A stretch of DNA of 64,000 nt from assembly GCA_025993795.1 (NCBI GenBank), contig JAMQHL010000013.1, positions 1 to 64,000 of the forward strand. Direction: 5' to 3'. Source of the DNA: Planctomycetota bacterium. GTDB taxonomy: Bacteria; Planctomycetota; UBA8742; UBA2392. Numbering within the stretch: position 1 is the stretch's first letter; every line of letters starts with the position of its first letter. This document shows positions 52,102-60,023 of the stretch, piece after piece. Position numbers and translations under genes: made by a program. The notes below the pieces were generated by a model. The model was given only the letters and a program-made list of their open reading frames with translations. It was not told the DNA's origin and did no database searches.

Positions 52102-52554
52102 ATGAAACTGCTGCTACGAGAATCCATCCGCGGCGTAGGTAAGCGCGGCGAGGTTGTTGAAGTTGCCGAAGGCTACGCCCGCAATTACCTGTTGCCAAAG
52201 AACCTGGCGTTGCCCGCCAGTGATGAGAACCTGCGACGCCTCGCCGGCGAAAAACGCGCCTACGAGTCCCGCCAGATCCGTGAAAAGGAGACCGCCCAGG
52301 AGATTGCCGACGCCATCACCAAGGTCCAGCTGACAGTGCCGATGCGCGCCAGCCCTGAGGGTCACCTCTTCGGCAGCGTTTCGCCCAAGGTCATTGCGGA
52401 CGCTTTCAAGTCTGAGGGCATCAACCTCAAGGCCTCACAGGTCGAGCTTGAGGCCGACCACATCCGCGAACTGGGCACTTACAGCTTCAACATCCGGTTG
52501 CATGACGAGGTCGAAGTTCAAAGCCGCGTGTGGGTAGTCGCCGCACAGGAGTAA
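52102..52554 (+). CDS. rplI: Large-subunit ribosomal protein bL9
   Basis: This 150-residue protein has the N-terminal rRNA-binding domain with VGKRGEVVEVAEGYARNYLLP and a short connecting helix. The C-terminal domain follows (FGSVSPKVIADAFKSEGINL). AAGGAGAGAG precedes the ATG. It ends the ribosomal run, with a strong terminator 32 bases past the stop. Confidence 0.96.
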   Translation: MKLLLRESIRGVGKRGEVVEVAEGYARNYLLPKNLALPASDENLRRLAGEKRAYESRQIREKETAQEIADAITKVQLTVPMRASPEGHLFGSVSPKVIADAFKSEGINLKASQVELEADHIRELGTYSFNIRLHDEVEVQSRVWVVAAQE

Positions 52555-52585
52555 GCAGAAACATAATTGTCACACAGGGCAATGG

Positions 52586-52611
52586 GCTCCTGCCGTCTGG
52601 CAGGAGCTTTT
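52586..52611 (+). terminator. Intrinsic terminator of the ribosomal protein operon
   Basis: GCTCCTGCC pairs with GGCAGGAGC (nine base pairs) over a GTCT loop, followed by TTTT, 32 bases after the rplI stop. Confidence 0.88.
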
Positions 52612-52641
52612 GCATGCCGGTGTGCTGGATGCATGCCGTAG

Positions 52642-52681
52642 GAAAAGGAAGGAGCCTCCCCGTTGGCGGACGGAGAGGCTC
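52642..52681 (-). terminator. Terminator of the lysine-rich mini-protein unit
   Basis: On the minus strand GAGCCTCTCCG and CGGGGAGGCTC pair (ten of eleven) over an eight-base loop. A T-rich tail, CTTCCTTTTCC, follows. It lies about 135 bases beyond the mini-gene stop. Confidence 0.55.
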
Positions 52682-52817
52682 AAGAGTGTGTGCAGTTACT
52701 GAAAGTTGGTCTGTCTTTGCTGCATTTGTGGCGTTTGAATCAGAGGTGTTGCTTGTGCCGAGTCATTGCTTGGTGTGACTAGGTTCTGTCTTGGCCTTCA
52801 CCCAGGCCGCAGGGTAA

Positions 52818-52901
52818 CTACTTCTTCTTCTTCTTGGCGGTCTTCTTCTTTGCGGCCTTCTTAGCGGGTTTCTTTGCCTTTTTCTTCGCGGTAGCTGCCA
52901 T
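52818..52901 (-). CDS. 27-residue lysine-rich mini-protein (histone H1-tail-like)
   Basis: This minus-strand gene of 28 codons encodes MAATAKKKAKKPAKKAA followed by KKKTAKKKKK. It has 15 Lys, 8 Ala and one Pro, with no acidic residues. The Shine-Dalgarno AAGGAGG lies six bases before the ATG, a consensus promoter lies 39 bases before, and a T-tailed hairpin follows. The composition matches the Lys/Ala/Pro tails of histone H1-like and HU-tail proteins, so nucleic-acid binding is likely. It is too short for standard gene calling. The known family is unclear. Confidence 0.7.
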   Translation of the reverse strand: MAATAKKKAKKPAKKAAKKKTAKKKKK

Positions 52902-52946
52902 GCTCCCCTCCTTAGTTTTTCACGAGGCACACACTCATTGGTATGA

Positions 52947-52975
52947 AAAGTATCCTGTACTGACACACCCGTCAA
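52947..52975 (-). promoter_or_regulatory. Sigma70-type promoter of the mini-protein gene
   Basis: On the minus strand TTGACG (52975-52970), a 17-base spacer and TACTTT (52952-52947) form a near-consensus promoter. It gives a leader of about 40 bases that contains the Shine-Dalgarno. Confidence 0.6.
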
Positions 52976-53002
52976 AAGAAAATCATGCACGATCTTTTAC
53001 CA

Positions 53003-53067
53003 CTTGACACGTCAATAGCTCCCAGCGGGGTCCCGACCGGCCCATTTCTTGACGCGTCAATAGCCCC
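53003..53067. promoter_or_regulatory. Pair of TTGACRCGTCAA palindromes (putative operators)
   Basis: TTGACACGTCAA at 53004-53015 and TTGACGCGTCAA at 53049-53060 are 45 bases apart. Each lies in a 20-base direct repeat continuing ATAGCYCC. The second is a perfect palindrome. They lie between the mini-protein promoter and the lipoprotein gene at 53080 and look like repressor or activator sites. Confidence 0.55.
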
Positions 53068-53079
53068 GAGGGCACGTCC

Positions 53080-53703
53080 ATGAGGTACTTGACCGCCTTG
53101 CTTGCCTTGTCCAGCGCGGCTTTGCTGGCATCGTCCTGCGCTTCGTCGCAGAAACCCGTGCTCAGTCAACCTGAGGTCGCGGTGACCACCATACGCCAGG
53201 CATTCGACAAAGACGATGTTGGACTTTTTCTCCACACTCTGGGCAGACCAGTGTTGAAAGAATACAGCGAGCACATTATTCGCATCGGCTGGAGCGACAT
53301 CCGCCCCCACGTCGGCAGCTTTGTACAGTCTGCAAAAGTTGTGGAGGTGGCTGACCATGCCCGTGAAAAACCCGCCGGGTCACCGCAGGGCTTTGTGTGG
53401 CCCAACGAGGGCGCCAGGCTCAAGCGTGCCCGCCTCTCTGTCGACGGCACTACCGAAGACTTCCTGTTTGAGCTTGAGGTGGACGACGCGCCCGAGACTG
53501 CAAAGCAGGCACGCGGGTTCTGGATCGGCGACCGCTACTATGTAAAGACCGAGCACGATTCACCCGAAACCTATCTGGTCGATGACTCACCCGAAGCCGA
53601 CCGCACCCACTGGCGCCTCGTGTTCCCTTACTACCCCTTCCAGCGCGACGGCCAGCTTACGCGCAAACTGCAGGACCAGCTCGCCGCTGAAAAGAACGGC
53701 TAG
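53080..53703 (+). CDS. Hypothetical lipoprotein (207 aa)
   Basis: The lipoprotein signal ends LLASSC (Cys20). The mature part begins with a helix typical of NTF2-like lipoproteins (PEVAVTTIRQAFDKDDVGLFLHTL). Strands follow through GFVWPNEGARLKRARLSVDG and FWIGDRYYVKTEHDSPETY. It ends with a charged helix. A DUF4878-like fold is possible but unproven. It is preceded by two TTGACRCGTCAA palindromes and is probably controlled by them. GAGGG lies upstream of the ATG. The ccmE gene follows on the same strand after a gap of about 100 bases. Confidence 0.72.
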   Translation: MRYLTALLALSSAALLASSCASSQKPVLSQPEVAVTTIRQAFDKDDVGLFLHTLGRPVLKEYSEHIIRIGWSDIRPHVGSFVQSAKVVEVADHAREKPAGSPQGFVWPNEGARLKRARLSVDGTTEDFLFELEVDDAPETAKQARGFWIGDRYYVKTEHDSPETYLVDDSPEADRTHWRLVFPYYPFQRDGQLTRKLQDQLAAEKNG

Positions 53704-53801
53704 CCCGGGTGTTGCATCACGACCGCCTTTGCTTGTGGCCGTTTCGCTGTCTGTTATAAACATGGATGAAGCAAAGACGCCGCTGCGTTGCTAAGGAAGC
53801 C

Positions 53802-54230
53802 ATGAGCGCCAAGGTAATCACCATCATCCTGCTGTTTGCCGTCGCTGTCTCCGGCGCCGTCACCCTTGCCCTGTATGAAGGCGGCGTCGAGTATCGCTCG
53901 GTGGTCCAGCTTACCGCCGACAGCTATGGCGGCGAACGTGTCAAGGTAAAGGCGCAGGTACTTCAGATCAGCAGTGCCTTCAAACCTACTGTCTTCACAT
54001 GCGCGGATATCCCCGCCGAAGGCCAGCCACTTGGGGCTGACGCGCGCGTCATGACCGTAATCTACGAGGGCGACGACGTACCCCAGAACCTGAAGAAAGC
54101 CGCACACGTAACGCTTGAGGGCCGCTACGACCACAAGCGCGCCGCTTTTGTGGCCACCATGATCCAGACGCAGTGCCCGTCGCGATACGAAGGCCAGGAA
54201 CTGACGCCACCTGAGCCAGCCCAACCGTAA
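53802..54230 (+). CDS. ccmE: CcmE-type haem chaperone, CxxxY variant
   Basis: This 142-residue protein has one N-terminal membrane anchor (about 5-25). A small beta-barrel (OB-type) domain follows (about 30-122). The haem-binding motif is CPSRY (Cys125, Tyr129) in place of the classical HxxxY. CxxxY-type CcmE proteins are known from some bacteria and archaea and bind haem covalently through Cys. AAGGAAG precedes ATG 53802; an in-frame ATG at 53766 is less likely. It is the first gene of the ccm run, which lacks ccmB, ccmC, ccmD and ccmG in the window. Confidence 0.85.
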   Translation: MSAKVITIILLFAVAVSGAVTLALYEGGVEYRSVVQLTADSYGGERVKVKAQVLQISSAFKPTVFTCADIPAEGQPLGADARVMTVIYEGDDVPQNLKKAAHVTLEGRYDHKRAAFVATMIQTQCPSRYEGQELTPPEPAQP

Positions 54231-54254
54231 CGGCAGGCAGTTGCTGAGACGCCT

Positions 54255-57200
54255 ATGCTTGCCCGCATTGAGACAATCAGCGAGTTCGAAACCGCAGTCA
54301 GCCTGATGCAGACCGGCAACGCCGCGCTGTACATGGGCATGTTCCTGACGGTTGCGCTGGCAGCCATGGCCGGGCTCTCGGCATGGCTGAAAGACGAGCG
54401 CCTGACCCATGCCGCCCGTCGCGGCCAGTACGCGCTGTTTCTGGTCACTGCCTTCTGCTGCCTGCTGCTCTATGTGGGCATCTTTGAGGGCTACTACTTC
54501 GTCAACTACATTGAGCGCGTCACCGAGAACAACGAAGAGCTGACGTTCAAGATAGCCGCGCTGTGGGCAAGCCAGCAGGGCAGCCTGCTGTTCTGGTGCT
54601 TCATACTTACCGGCTTTGGCGCCATGTTCTCCTGGACGCAGCGCCACAACCGCACCGACCGGCGCCTGCCTTACACGCTGATTGCGCTGGCCGTTGTCCA
54701 GTTCTTCTTCTTCTTCATTATCACCTCCCCCACCGACGCCGAGGCCGCCCAGCGCTCCAGCCCGTTCTCAATGATGTACCACTGGATTGAGATCGCCGGC
54801 ATCGGCGGCAAGACGGTGGAACAGGCGCTGACCGACGGGGCCATGCGGGCGCCGCAACACGGGTGGGACCTGCTGCGTTCGATGCACGCCGCTGGCGCGG
54901 GCCAGATGAAGCTGGCGGCGTTGAACGAGATGATCCTGAACCGGCCCGGCGACCTGCCCGCCGACACACAGGCGCTGATGCTGGAACAGATCAGCGACGG
55001 CAACGGCATGAACCCGGCACTGCACAACTACTGGGTCGCGATTCACCCGCCCATGCTCTACTTGGGGTTCATCGGCTTCACGATTCCGTTCTGTTACGCC
55101 GTCGGCAGCCTGCTTTCCGGCGAAGTCGGAGAAGGCTGGCTCAAGCCGATCCGCCTGTGGACCATGGTTTCATGGGGTTTCCTGACGGTGGGCATCGCGC
55201 TCGGCGGCTTGTGGGCCTACGAGATCCTGGGTTGGGGCGGCTATTGGGCCTGGGACCCGGTGGAAAACGCCAGCCTGATCCCCTGGCTGACGGGCACGGC
55301 GTTCATCCACAGCATTATCGTGACTGAGCGGCGCGGCATGCTGCGCATGTGGAGCTTCGCCCTGATTGTCATCACCTACTGCATGACCGTGATCGGCACT
55401 TTCCTGGTGCGCAGCGGCATTATCAACAGCGTGCATGCCTTTGGCGCAACCGGCGACGTGGACGCGTGGTTCTGGGGCTTCCTGGTCGTTGTGTTCATGG
55501 GCCCGCTGCTCGTGATTGTCTGGCGCAAGCCGCTGCTGGCGCCGGACCGCAAGCTGGACAGCGTGGTATCGCGCGAGGGCGGCTTTCTGTTCAACAACCT
55601 GATCTTCCTGGCAATCGCCCTGGTCACGCTGATCGTCACGGCGTGGCCGCTGATCACCGAGAAGCTCTACGGCGAAAACGGCAAGCAGGAGCTGGGCCAG
55701 GACGCATACGTCATGATCAACGTGCCGTTGCTGTTGATCGTGCTGGTGCTGATGGGCATCGGCCCCGCGCTGGCATGGCAGCGCAACACCTGGCGCCAGA
55801 TGGCCCGCTCATTCGCTGCGCCCATGGCAGCCGGATTGGTTGTCGGGCTGATCAACTTCATTTGGCTGCTAAGCAACGACCTGCTGATCGACACTGCGCG
55901 TGCCGACCGCATAGGGACCATCGCGGCCTGGGTGCGGCTGACGGTGCAGGTAACGCTCTGGCCGATCAGCGCGTTTACGCTGGTCTGCATCCTGATGGAG
56001 TTCGCGGCCGGGGCCCGCGCGCGCATGCGCTCAACGGGCGAGAACTTTCTGGCAGCACTTGCCCGCGTCTCGCTGGGCAACCGGCGGCGCTACGGCGGGT
56101 ACATCGTGCACATCGGCATTCTGCTGATCGCCCTGGGCATCTACTACTCCAGCTTTTACGAAAGCGAAGGCACGGTGATCGCCCAGCCGGGCGGTTACGC
56201 CGTCATCGAAAACAGGCTCACCAAGGAAAAGCTGCTGGTGGTGTATGAGCGCAACACGCGCACGGAAAGCTGGGACTTCATGCAGCTGAGCTTCGGCGAC
56301 GAGGAAAAGGCGCAGACATACGCCAACATGCTGCGCTATGTGCGCATGAACCCTGACAAGAGCGCACAAGAGATCGTTGAGCAGGTCACGTCGGATCTCA
56401 GGCGCCAGGGCGGCGGCGAGTTGCCGCCGATGATGCAGCAGGCCCTGCCGCGCATGCAGGCCGCGATTGCCTGGGGCATTGAGCAGCGCAAGCGCCAGGT
56501 GGTCTACGAGAGCTTTGAAACCACGCTGCGCATCTACCCGTACACCGCCCCGACCTCACTGGACGTGCAGCCGTACATGGATGCCCATGAGCGAACCCTG
56601 CGCCACCTGCATGAGCGCGCCGAAACCGTGGACGACCGTGAAGTCGGCCGCATGCTGCTGGAAATGCTGGTTCGCAGCCTGCTGGATCAGGGGCCGGCCT
56701 TTCGCCAGTCCATCAACACAGCACGCCGCAACCTGAACTCGGTCAGCGCCATGGAGTTTGCCGAAAGTGCCGGCCTTGCTTCGATGAACACGGGCATGGA
56801 TGAAGCTTCTGCCGCCCGCGTACGCAGCATGCTGAACCGGTCGCTTGACGAGTTTGACCGCCTGCTTGACGCCCAGGCCAGCCAGGCCGTGCTGCTGGGC
56901 GCGGAACTGCCGTGGCTTCATAGCCGACTGCGACATGAGCTGAGCGAACTGGATGCGTCTGACTTTGCCGCCAAGTTCGGTATCCGTGCCGACGCGCCTG
57001 ACCTTGCCGCCCAGCGCTTCAACCGCCTGCAAGAGCTTGAGCTGTATCACGAGGTAGTGGAAGCGGTAACGGTTGCGCGTCGCAACGAGATTGTGAAGGC
57101 ACTGGCCCTGAAGCTGCCAGACGCGCAGGCAGGCGAGGCACTCGCAAACATGCGCCCCCTGACACTCGGTGGATTGCACCTGGCACTGGAACGAGCCGAG

Positions 57201-57530
57201 GGCAAGAACCGGGATGCCATCACGCTTGAGCTGGGCGAAGCCACTAAGGGTGCGTCAACCGTGCACCCGCGCATGCGCATATTCTACGACAAGCGCACCG
57301 GTGTGCCCCGCACGGCAGAGGCGCTGAAAGACCCTCAGTACGACCGCACGCTCGGGCGCGACGCATACTTTATTCTGCAGGACGCGAAGCAGGACGGCAC
57401 CGGTACATTTCGGTTCTTTGTGAAGCCGCAGATGGTGCTGGGCCTTGCGGGACTTGCCATCGTGACGATGGGTACGGTAATGGCATTCCTGCCCAGTGTG
57501 CGCAGGCGGCGCAAGGCGGTGGCGGCATGA
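54255..57530 (+). CDS. ccmF: CcmF-type haem lyase with large extracytoplasmic insertions (1091 aa)
   Basis: The membrane core carries the WWD haem motif WGGYWAWDPVENASL (327-341), and AIHPPMLYLGF (262-272) upstream, both typical of CcmF. The closing segment has RIFYDKRTGVPRTAEALKD, RDAYFILQDAK and a last helix. CcmF is usually about 650 residues. Extra sequence is at about 165-250 and especially about 665-1000, which is helical, soluble and lies between the last two membrane helices, hence in the periplasm. The protein attaches haem to apocytochrome c. The stop overlaps ccmH by four bases. Confidence 0.88.
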   Translation: MLARIETISEFETAVSLMQTGNAALYMGMFLTVALAAMAGLSAWLKDERLTHAARRGQYALFLVTAFCCLLLYVGIFEGYYFVNYIERVTENNEELTFKIAALWASQQGSLLFWCFILTGFGAMFSWTQRHNRTDRRLPYTLIALAVVQFFFFFIITSPTDAEAAQRSSPFSMMYHWIEIAGIGGKTVEQALTDGAMRAPQHGWDLLRSMHAAGAGQMKLAALNEMILNRPGDLPADTQALMLEQISDGNGMNPALHNYWVAIHPPMLYLGFIGFTIPFCYAVGSLLSGEVGEGWLKPIRLWTMVSWGFLTVGIALGGLWAYEILGWGGYWAWDPVENASLIPWLTGTAFIHSIIVTERRGMLRMWSFALIVITYCMTVIGTFLVRSGIINSVHAFGATGDVDAWFWGFLVVVFMGPLLVIVWRKPLLAPDRKLDSVVSREGGFLFNNLIFLAIALVTLIVTAWPLITEKLYGENGKQELGQDAYVMINVPLLLIVLVLMGIGPALAWQRNTWRQMARSFAAPMAAGLVVGLINFIWLLSNDLLIDTARADRIGTIAAWVRLTVQVTLWPISAFTLVCILMEFAAGARARMRSTGENFLAALARVSLGNRRRYGGYIVHIGILLIALGIYYSSFYESEGTVIAQPGGYAVIENRLTKEKLLVVYERNTRTESWDFMQLSFGDEEKAQTYANMLRYVRMNPDKSAQEIVEQVTSDLRRQGGGELPPMMQQALPRMQAAIAWGIEQRKRQVVYESFETTLRIYPYTAPTSLDVQPYMDAHERTLRHLHERAETVDDREVGRMLLEMLVRSLLDQGPAFRQSINTARRNLNSVSAMEFAESAGLASMNTGMDEASAARVRSMLNRSLDEFDRLLDAQASQAVLLGAELPWLHSRLRHELSELDASDFAAKFGIRADAPDLAAQRFNRLQELELYHEVVEAVTVARRNEIVKALALKLPDAQAGEALANMRPLTLGGLHLALERAEGKNRDAITLELGEATKGASTVHPRMRIFYDKRTGVPRTAEALKDPQYDRTLGRDAYFILQDAKQDGTGTFRFFVKPQMVLGLAGLAIVTMGTVMAFLPSVRRRRKAVAA

Positions 57531-57985
57531 AGGTACTTGCTGTACTGCTGCTCTTGCTGTTGTTCTCGGCACCGCTTTCGGCCCGCACACCCGAAGAAGC
57601 CGACATGCTGTACCACGACATCGGCGACCAGATGTTCTGCATCTGCGGCGGGTGCCGCGACGCGCTGCTGGAATGCAGCATGAACAATTGCAGCTCCAAG
57701 GTCATGCAACGCGACTTTCTGCGCGCGCTGTGCGCCGACGAGAAGCTCGACGCTGCCGGCATCAAGGCGGGCATGGTCAAGCGCTTCGGCCCCAAGGTGC
57801 TGCAAGTGCCTGAGGAAAGCTCGCTGTTCCCGATCCTGGGGGTTGCCGTTCTGCTGCTGTCGGCTGCGTTCGGGTTCGGTTTCTGGGCGGTGACGCGCAG
57901 GGGCGCAGCACCTCAGCCGGCACCGGCAACGCTCACCGACGACATGGACTCGCGCATTGAGCGCGACATCAAGGAGCTTGAGTGA
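57527..57985 (+). CDS. ccmH: CcmH-type cytochrome c biogenesis protein
   Basis: This 152-residue protein has a signal peptide (about 1-19), a Cys-rich domain and a C-terminal membrane helix (about 101-123). Cysteines at 38, 40, 43, 50 and 55 include CICGGC in place of the usual LRCxxC. The helical context (GGCRDALLECSMNNC then FLRALCADEKLD) resembles CcmH/CycL thiol reductases that reduce apocytochrome c. It overlaps ccmF by four bases, and the next gene by four bases at its stop. Confidence 0.82.
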   Translation: MKVLAVLLLLLLFSAPLSARTPEEADMLYHDIGDQMFCICGGCRDALLECSMNNCSSKVMQRDFLRALCADEKLDAAGIKAGMVKRFGPKVLQVPEESSLFPILGVAVLLLSAAFGFGFWAVTRRGAAPQPAPATLTDDMDSRIERDIKELE

Positions 57986-58365
57986 ACCGCAAACTGACCG
58001 GCATCCTTCTGGCAGGTGCCGCTTGCGGCGCGTTGTCGGCTGCGTTTGCGCCCGCAATCGCGCCTGTGGTGTTTGTGGTGGCGGTAATCACGCTTTCGCC
58101 GTTTGCACGGGCGAAACGCCTGTGGTTCGTGGGCGACGTGGAAAGCGAATTCCGGATTGTCTCGCGGCGCCGCGCCGAAGCCCTGCGCGCGATGAAAGAC
58201 CTCGACGATGACAAGCTGGCCGGCAAGGTAACACAGGACGAGGTCGCCAGTCTGCGCCCCGCGCTGTTGCAGGCCGCCAAGGACCTGACGACCCAACTGG
58301 ATCGCCTGCAGACCCGCCGGGCGGCGATACGCAAGAAAATCGAGGGCGAGCTTGCATCCAAGTAA
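57982..58365 (+). CDS. CcmI-like membrane protein, N-terminal part
   Basis: This 127-residue protein starts at GTG 57982 with AAGGAG five bases upstream. Two hydrophobic helices (about 7-45) are followed by a soluble helical part with EAVE-like spacing (RRRAEALRAMKDLDDDKLAGKVTQDEV). That resembles the first cytoplasmic region of CcmI, which begins with membrane helices and a leucine-zipper-like loop, but the TPR part is missing. Position in the ccm run supports this. The link is inference; it could also be an unrelated small membrane protein. Confidence 0.6.
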   Translation: MNRKLTGILLAGAACGALSAAFAPAIAPVVFVVAVITLSPFARAKRLWFVGDVESEFRIVSRRRAEALRAMKDLDDDKLAGKVTQDEVASLRPALLQAAKDLTTQLDRLQTRRAAIRKKIEGELASK

Positions 58366-58381
58366 GGGCCGGCCCGAAAGC

Positions 58382-59977
58382 ATGCGCGTTACCGACTGTG
58401 GACTGCGATCGCGTGGGCGCTGGTTTGTGGTGCTGGCGCTGCTTTCGCTGTCTGGGCCGCTTGCAGCGCAGGGCACAATCACCGGCACGCTCAAGGATAT
58501 CGCGGGCACGACAACGTGGTTTTCTGAGCCGATCTCGGTGGGTGCGGTTGTGCTGCCCGACGAGTCTCACCCGTTCAATGAAATCTGCGCCGGCGCCTGG
58601 CAGGAAGCCATGGATGCGCTGTCACAGGGCCGCAAGCCTGAGACACCATTTGGCGGCCTGGCGGGTGGCGTGAACCCGATTGCGACCAGCTTCGTCATCA
58701 GCGACGCCGATGGCCGTTTTCGCATCGAGAACCTGCCGCTTGAGCGCCGCGTTGCGCTGGCCGCAAAAGTCGATGGCCTGTGGTGGCCCCTTGAGCGCGA
58801 ACAATGGCTGACCCAAGCCGCGCCGTCAGCCCAGGTTGAGCTTCCGTTCTTTTCACTCGACCAGAACACGTTGCCGACGCTGCGCGAGCACAGGCTGGAA
58901 GTTCACCTGACGCTGCGGCCTGACCTGAAGTACGCGGGCCTGACAATCGACGAGACGATCCTCGTCGAGAACACTGATCCCAGCCGCGGCGTCATGCTTG
59001 AGATCAGCCTCGACGTTGCCATGGCCCCCGACATCCTGGCGCGGCACCTGCCCTCGCTGTATGGCTCGCAACTGTTCTATTTGCAGGGCACCGGTTCGTT
59101 GCCTGCCGAGAACGCTTCGGAGGCGTCTGCCCTGGCGCGGCAGGCGTGGCGATTCGGCGGCGTTGACGTGATGCACGGCGCGCAGGCGGTTTACAACAAG
59201 GGCCCCCAGTTCAGCGCCGACAACTGGCACCCGATGAACACGGAAGGACTGCACATGCTGGCGGCTGGCGACACCCGCTATGTGGAGACGCCTTCGCCTT
59301 CGGCACGCAAGGGCACGATCGTGTTTCGGCGCCCTGTGCCGCCCGCGCTGAACGGCAAGCCGGGGTCCTTGCAGCTGCGCCTTCTGCATCGTGCCGGTGT
59401 GCCGTTGGACAACCCCGCAGCAAAGGTTGCGCTGGCGCGTGTGTTTCCGCTTGAACTGCTGTCCGCCAGCGCAACCGCGCACTCCGGCGTGGTGCTTCAG
59501 GCGCTGGTCAAGGATGGTCATCGACGCCTGTATGAAACCCAGGTCGCGGGTGACCCGGCCCGTATGGCTTCGACCCGCAATCCGGCATTGACTGCCCGTG
59601 AAGAGGTGCAGTTTGTACTGGGCCTGGATGAAGAAACGCAGGCTGAACTCAAGGCGCTGTCCGAGTCCGGGGGCACGACCCCGGCGCAGGAAGACAAAGA
59701 GCGCAATCCGTTTCGATGGGACATGCTGTTCAAAGCGCTGGCTGTGATGTTCGGGCTGGCCTTTGTCGGTGCGCTGGTCGCCAGCGTACGCTGGTCGCGC
59801 GAAAAGCAGCTTGAGCGAATGGCCAAACTGCCCGCTTCACGGGCCGAAGTTGTCGCCGCACTGAAGAGCCTGGAAGCCGACTACGAGGCTGGGCGTCTGC
59901 CCGCGGCAGCCTACATTGAGCAGCGCCAGCGTCTGCTGAACCGCCTGATCGAGTTTGACGCAAAGGACGACGGCTGA
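58382..59977 (+). CDS. Exported ccm-cluster protein of unknown function (531 aa)
   Basis: The start is ATG 58382 with an N-terminal signal (about 20-32, ending LAAQ). Residues about 40-400 are beta-rich and probably periplasmic: an Ig-like or carboxypeptidase-regulatory-like stretch (ISDADGRFRIENLPLERRV) followed by a larger domain. One membrane helix (about 452-472) leads to a cytoplasmic tail (SRAEVVAALKSLEADYEAGRLPAAAYIEQRQRL), similar to short helical tails in ccm proteins. The family is not recognised. It lies between ccmH/ccmI-like and ccmA and probably takes part in cytochrome assembly. Confidence 0.65.
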   Translation: MRVTDCGLRSRGRWFVVLALLSLSGPLAAQGTITGTLKDIAGTTTWFSEPISVGAVVLPDESHPFNEICAGAWQEAMDALSQGRKPETPFGGLAGGVNPIATSFVISDADGRFRIENLPLERRVALAAKVDGLWWPLEREQWLTQAAPSAQVELPFFSLDQNTLPTLREHRLEVHLTLRPDLKYAGLTIDETILVENTDPSRGVMLEISLDVAMAPDILARHLPSLYGSQLFYLQGTGSLPAENASEASALARQAWRFGGVDVMHGAQAVYNKGPQFSADNWHPMNTEGLHMLAAGDTRYVETPSPSARKGTIVFRRPVPPALNGKPGSLQLRLLHRAGVPLDNPAAKVALARVFPLELLSASATAHSGVVLQALVKDGHRRLYETQVAGDPARMASTRNPALTAREEVQFVLGLDEETQAELKALSESGGTTPAQEDKERNPFRWDMLFKALAVMFGLAFVGALVASVRWSREKQLERMAKLPASRAEVVAALKSLEADYEAGRLPAAAYIEQRQRLLNRLIEFDAKDDG

Positions 59978-60023
59978 TTCAGGCTGGATGCAACAAGCTC
60001 CGGAAAACAAGATCAGGTCTGCC

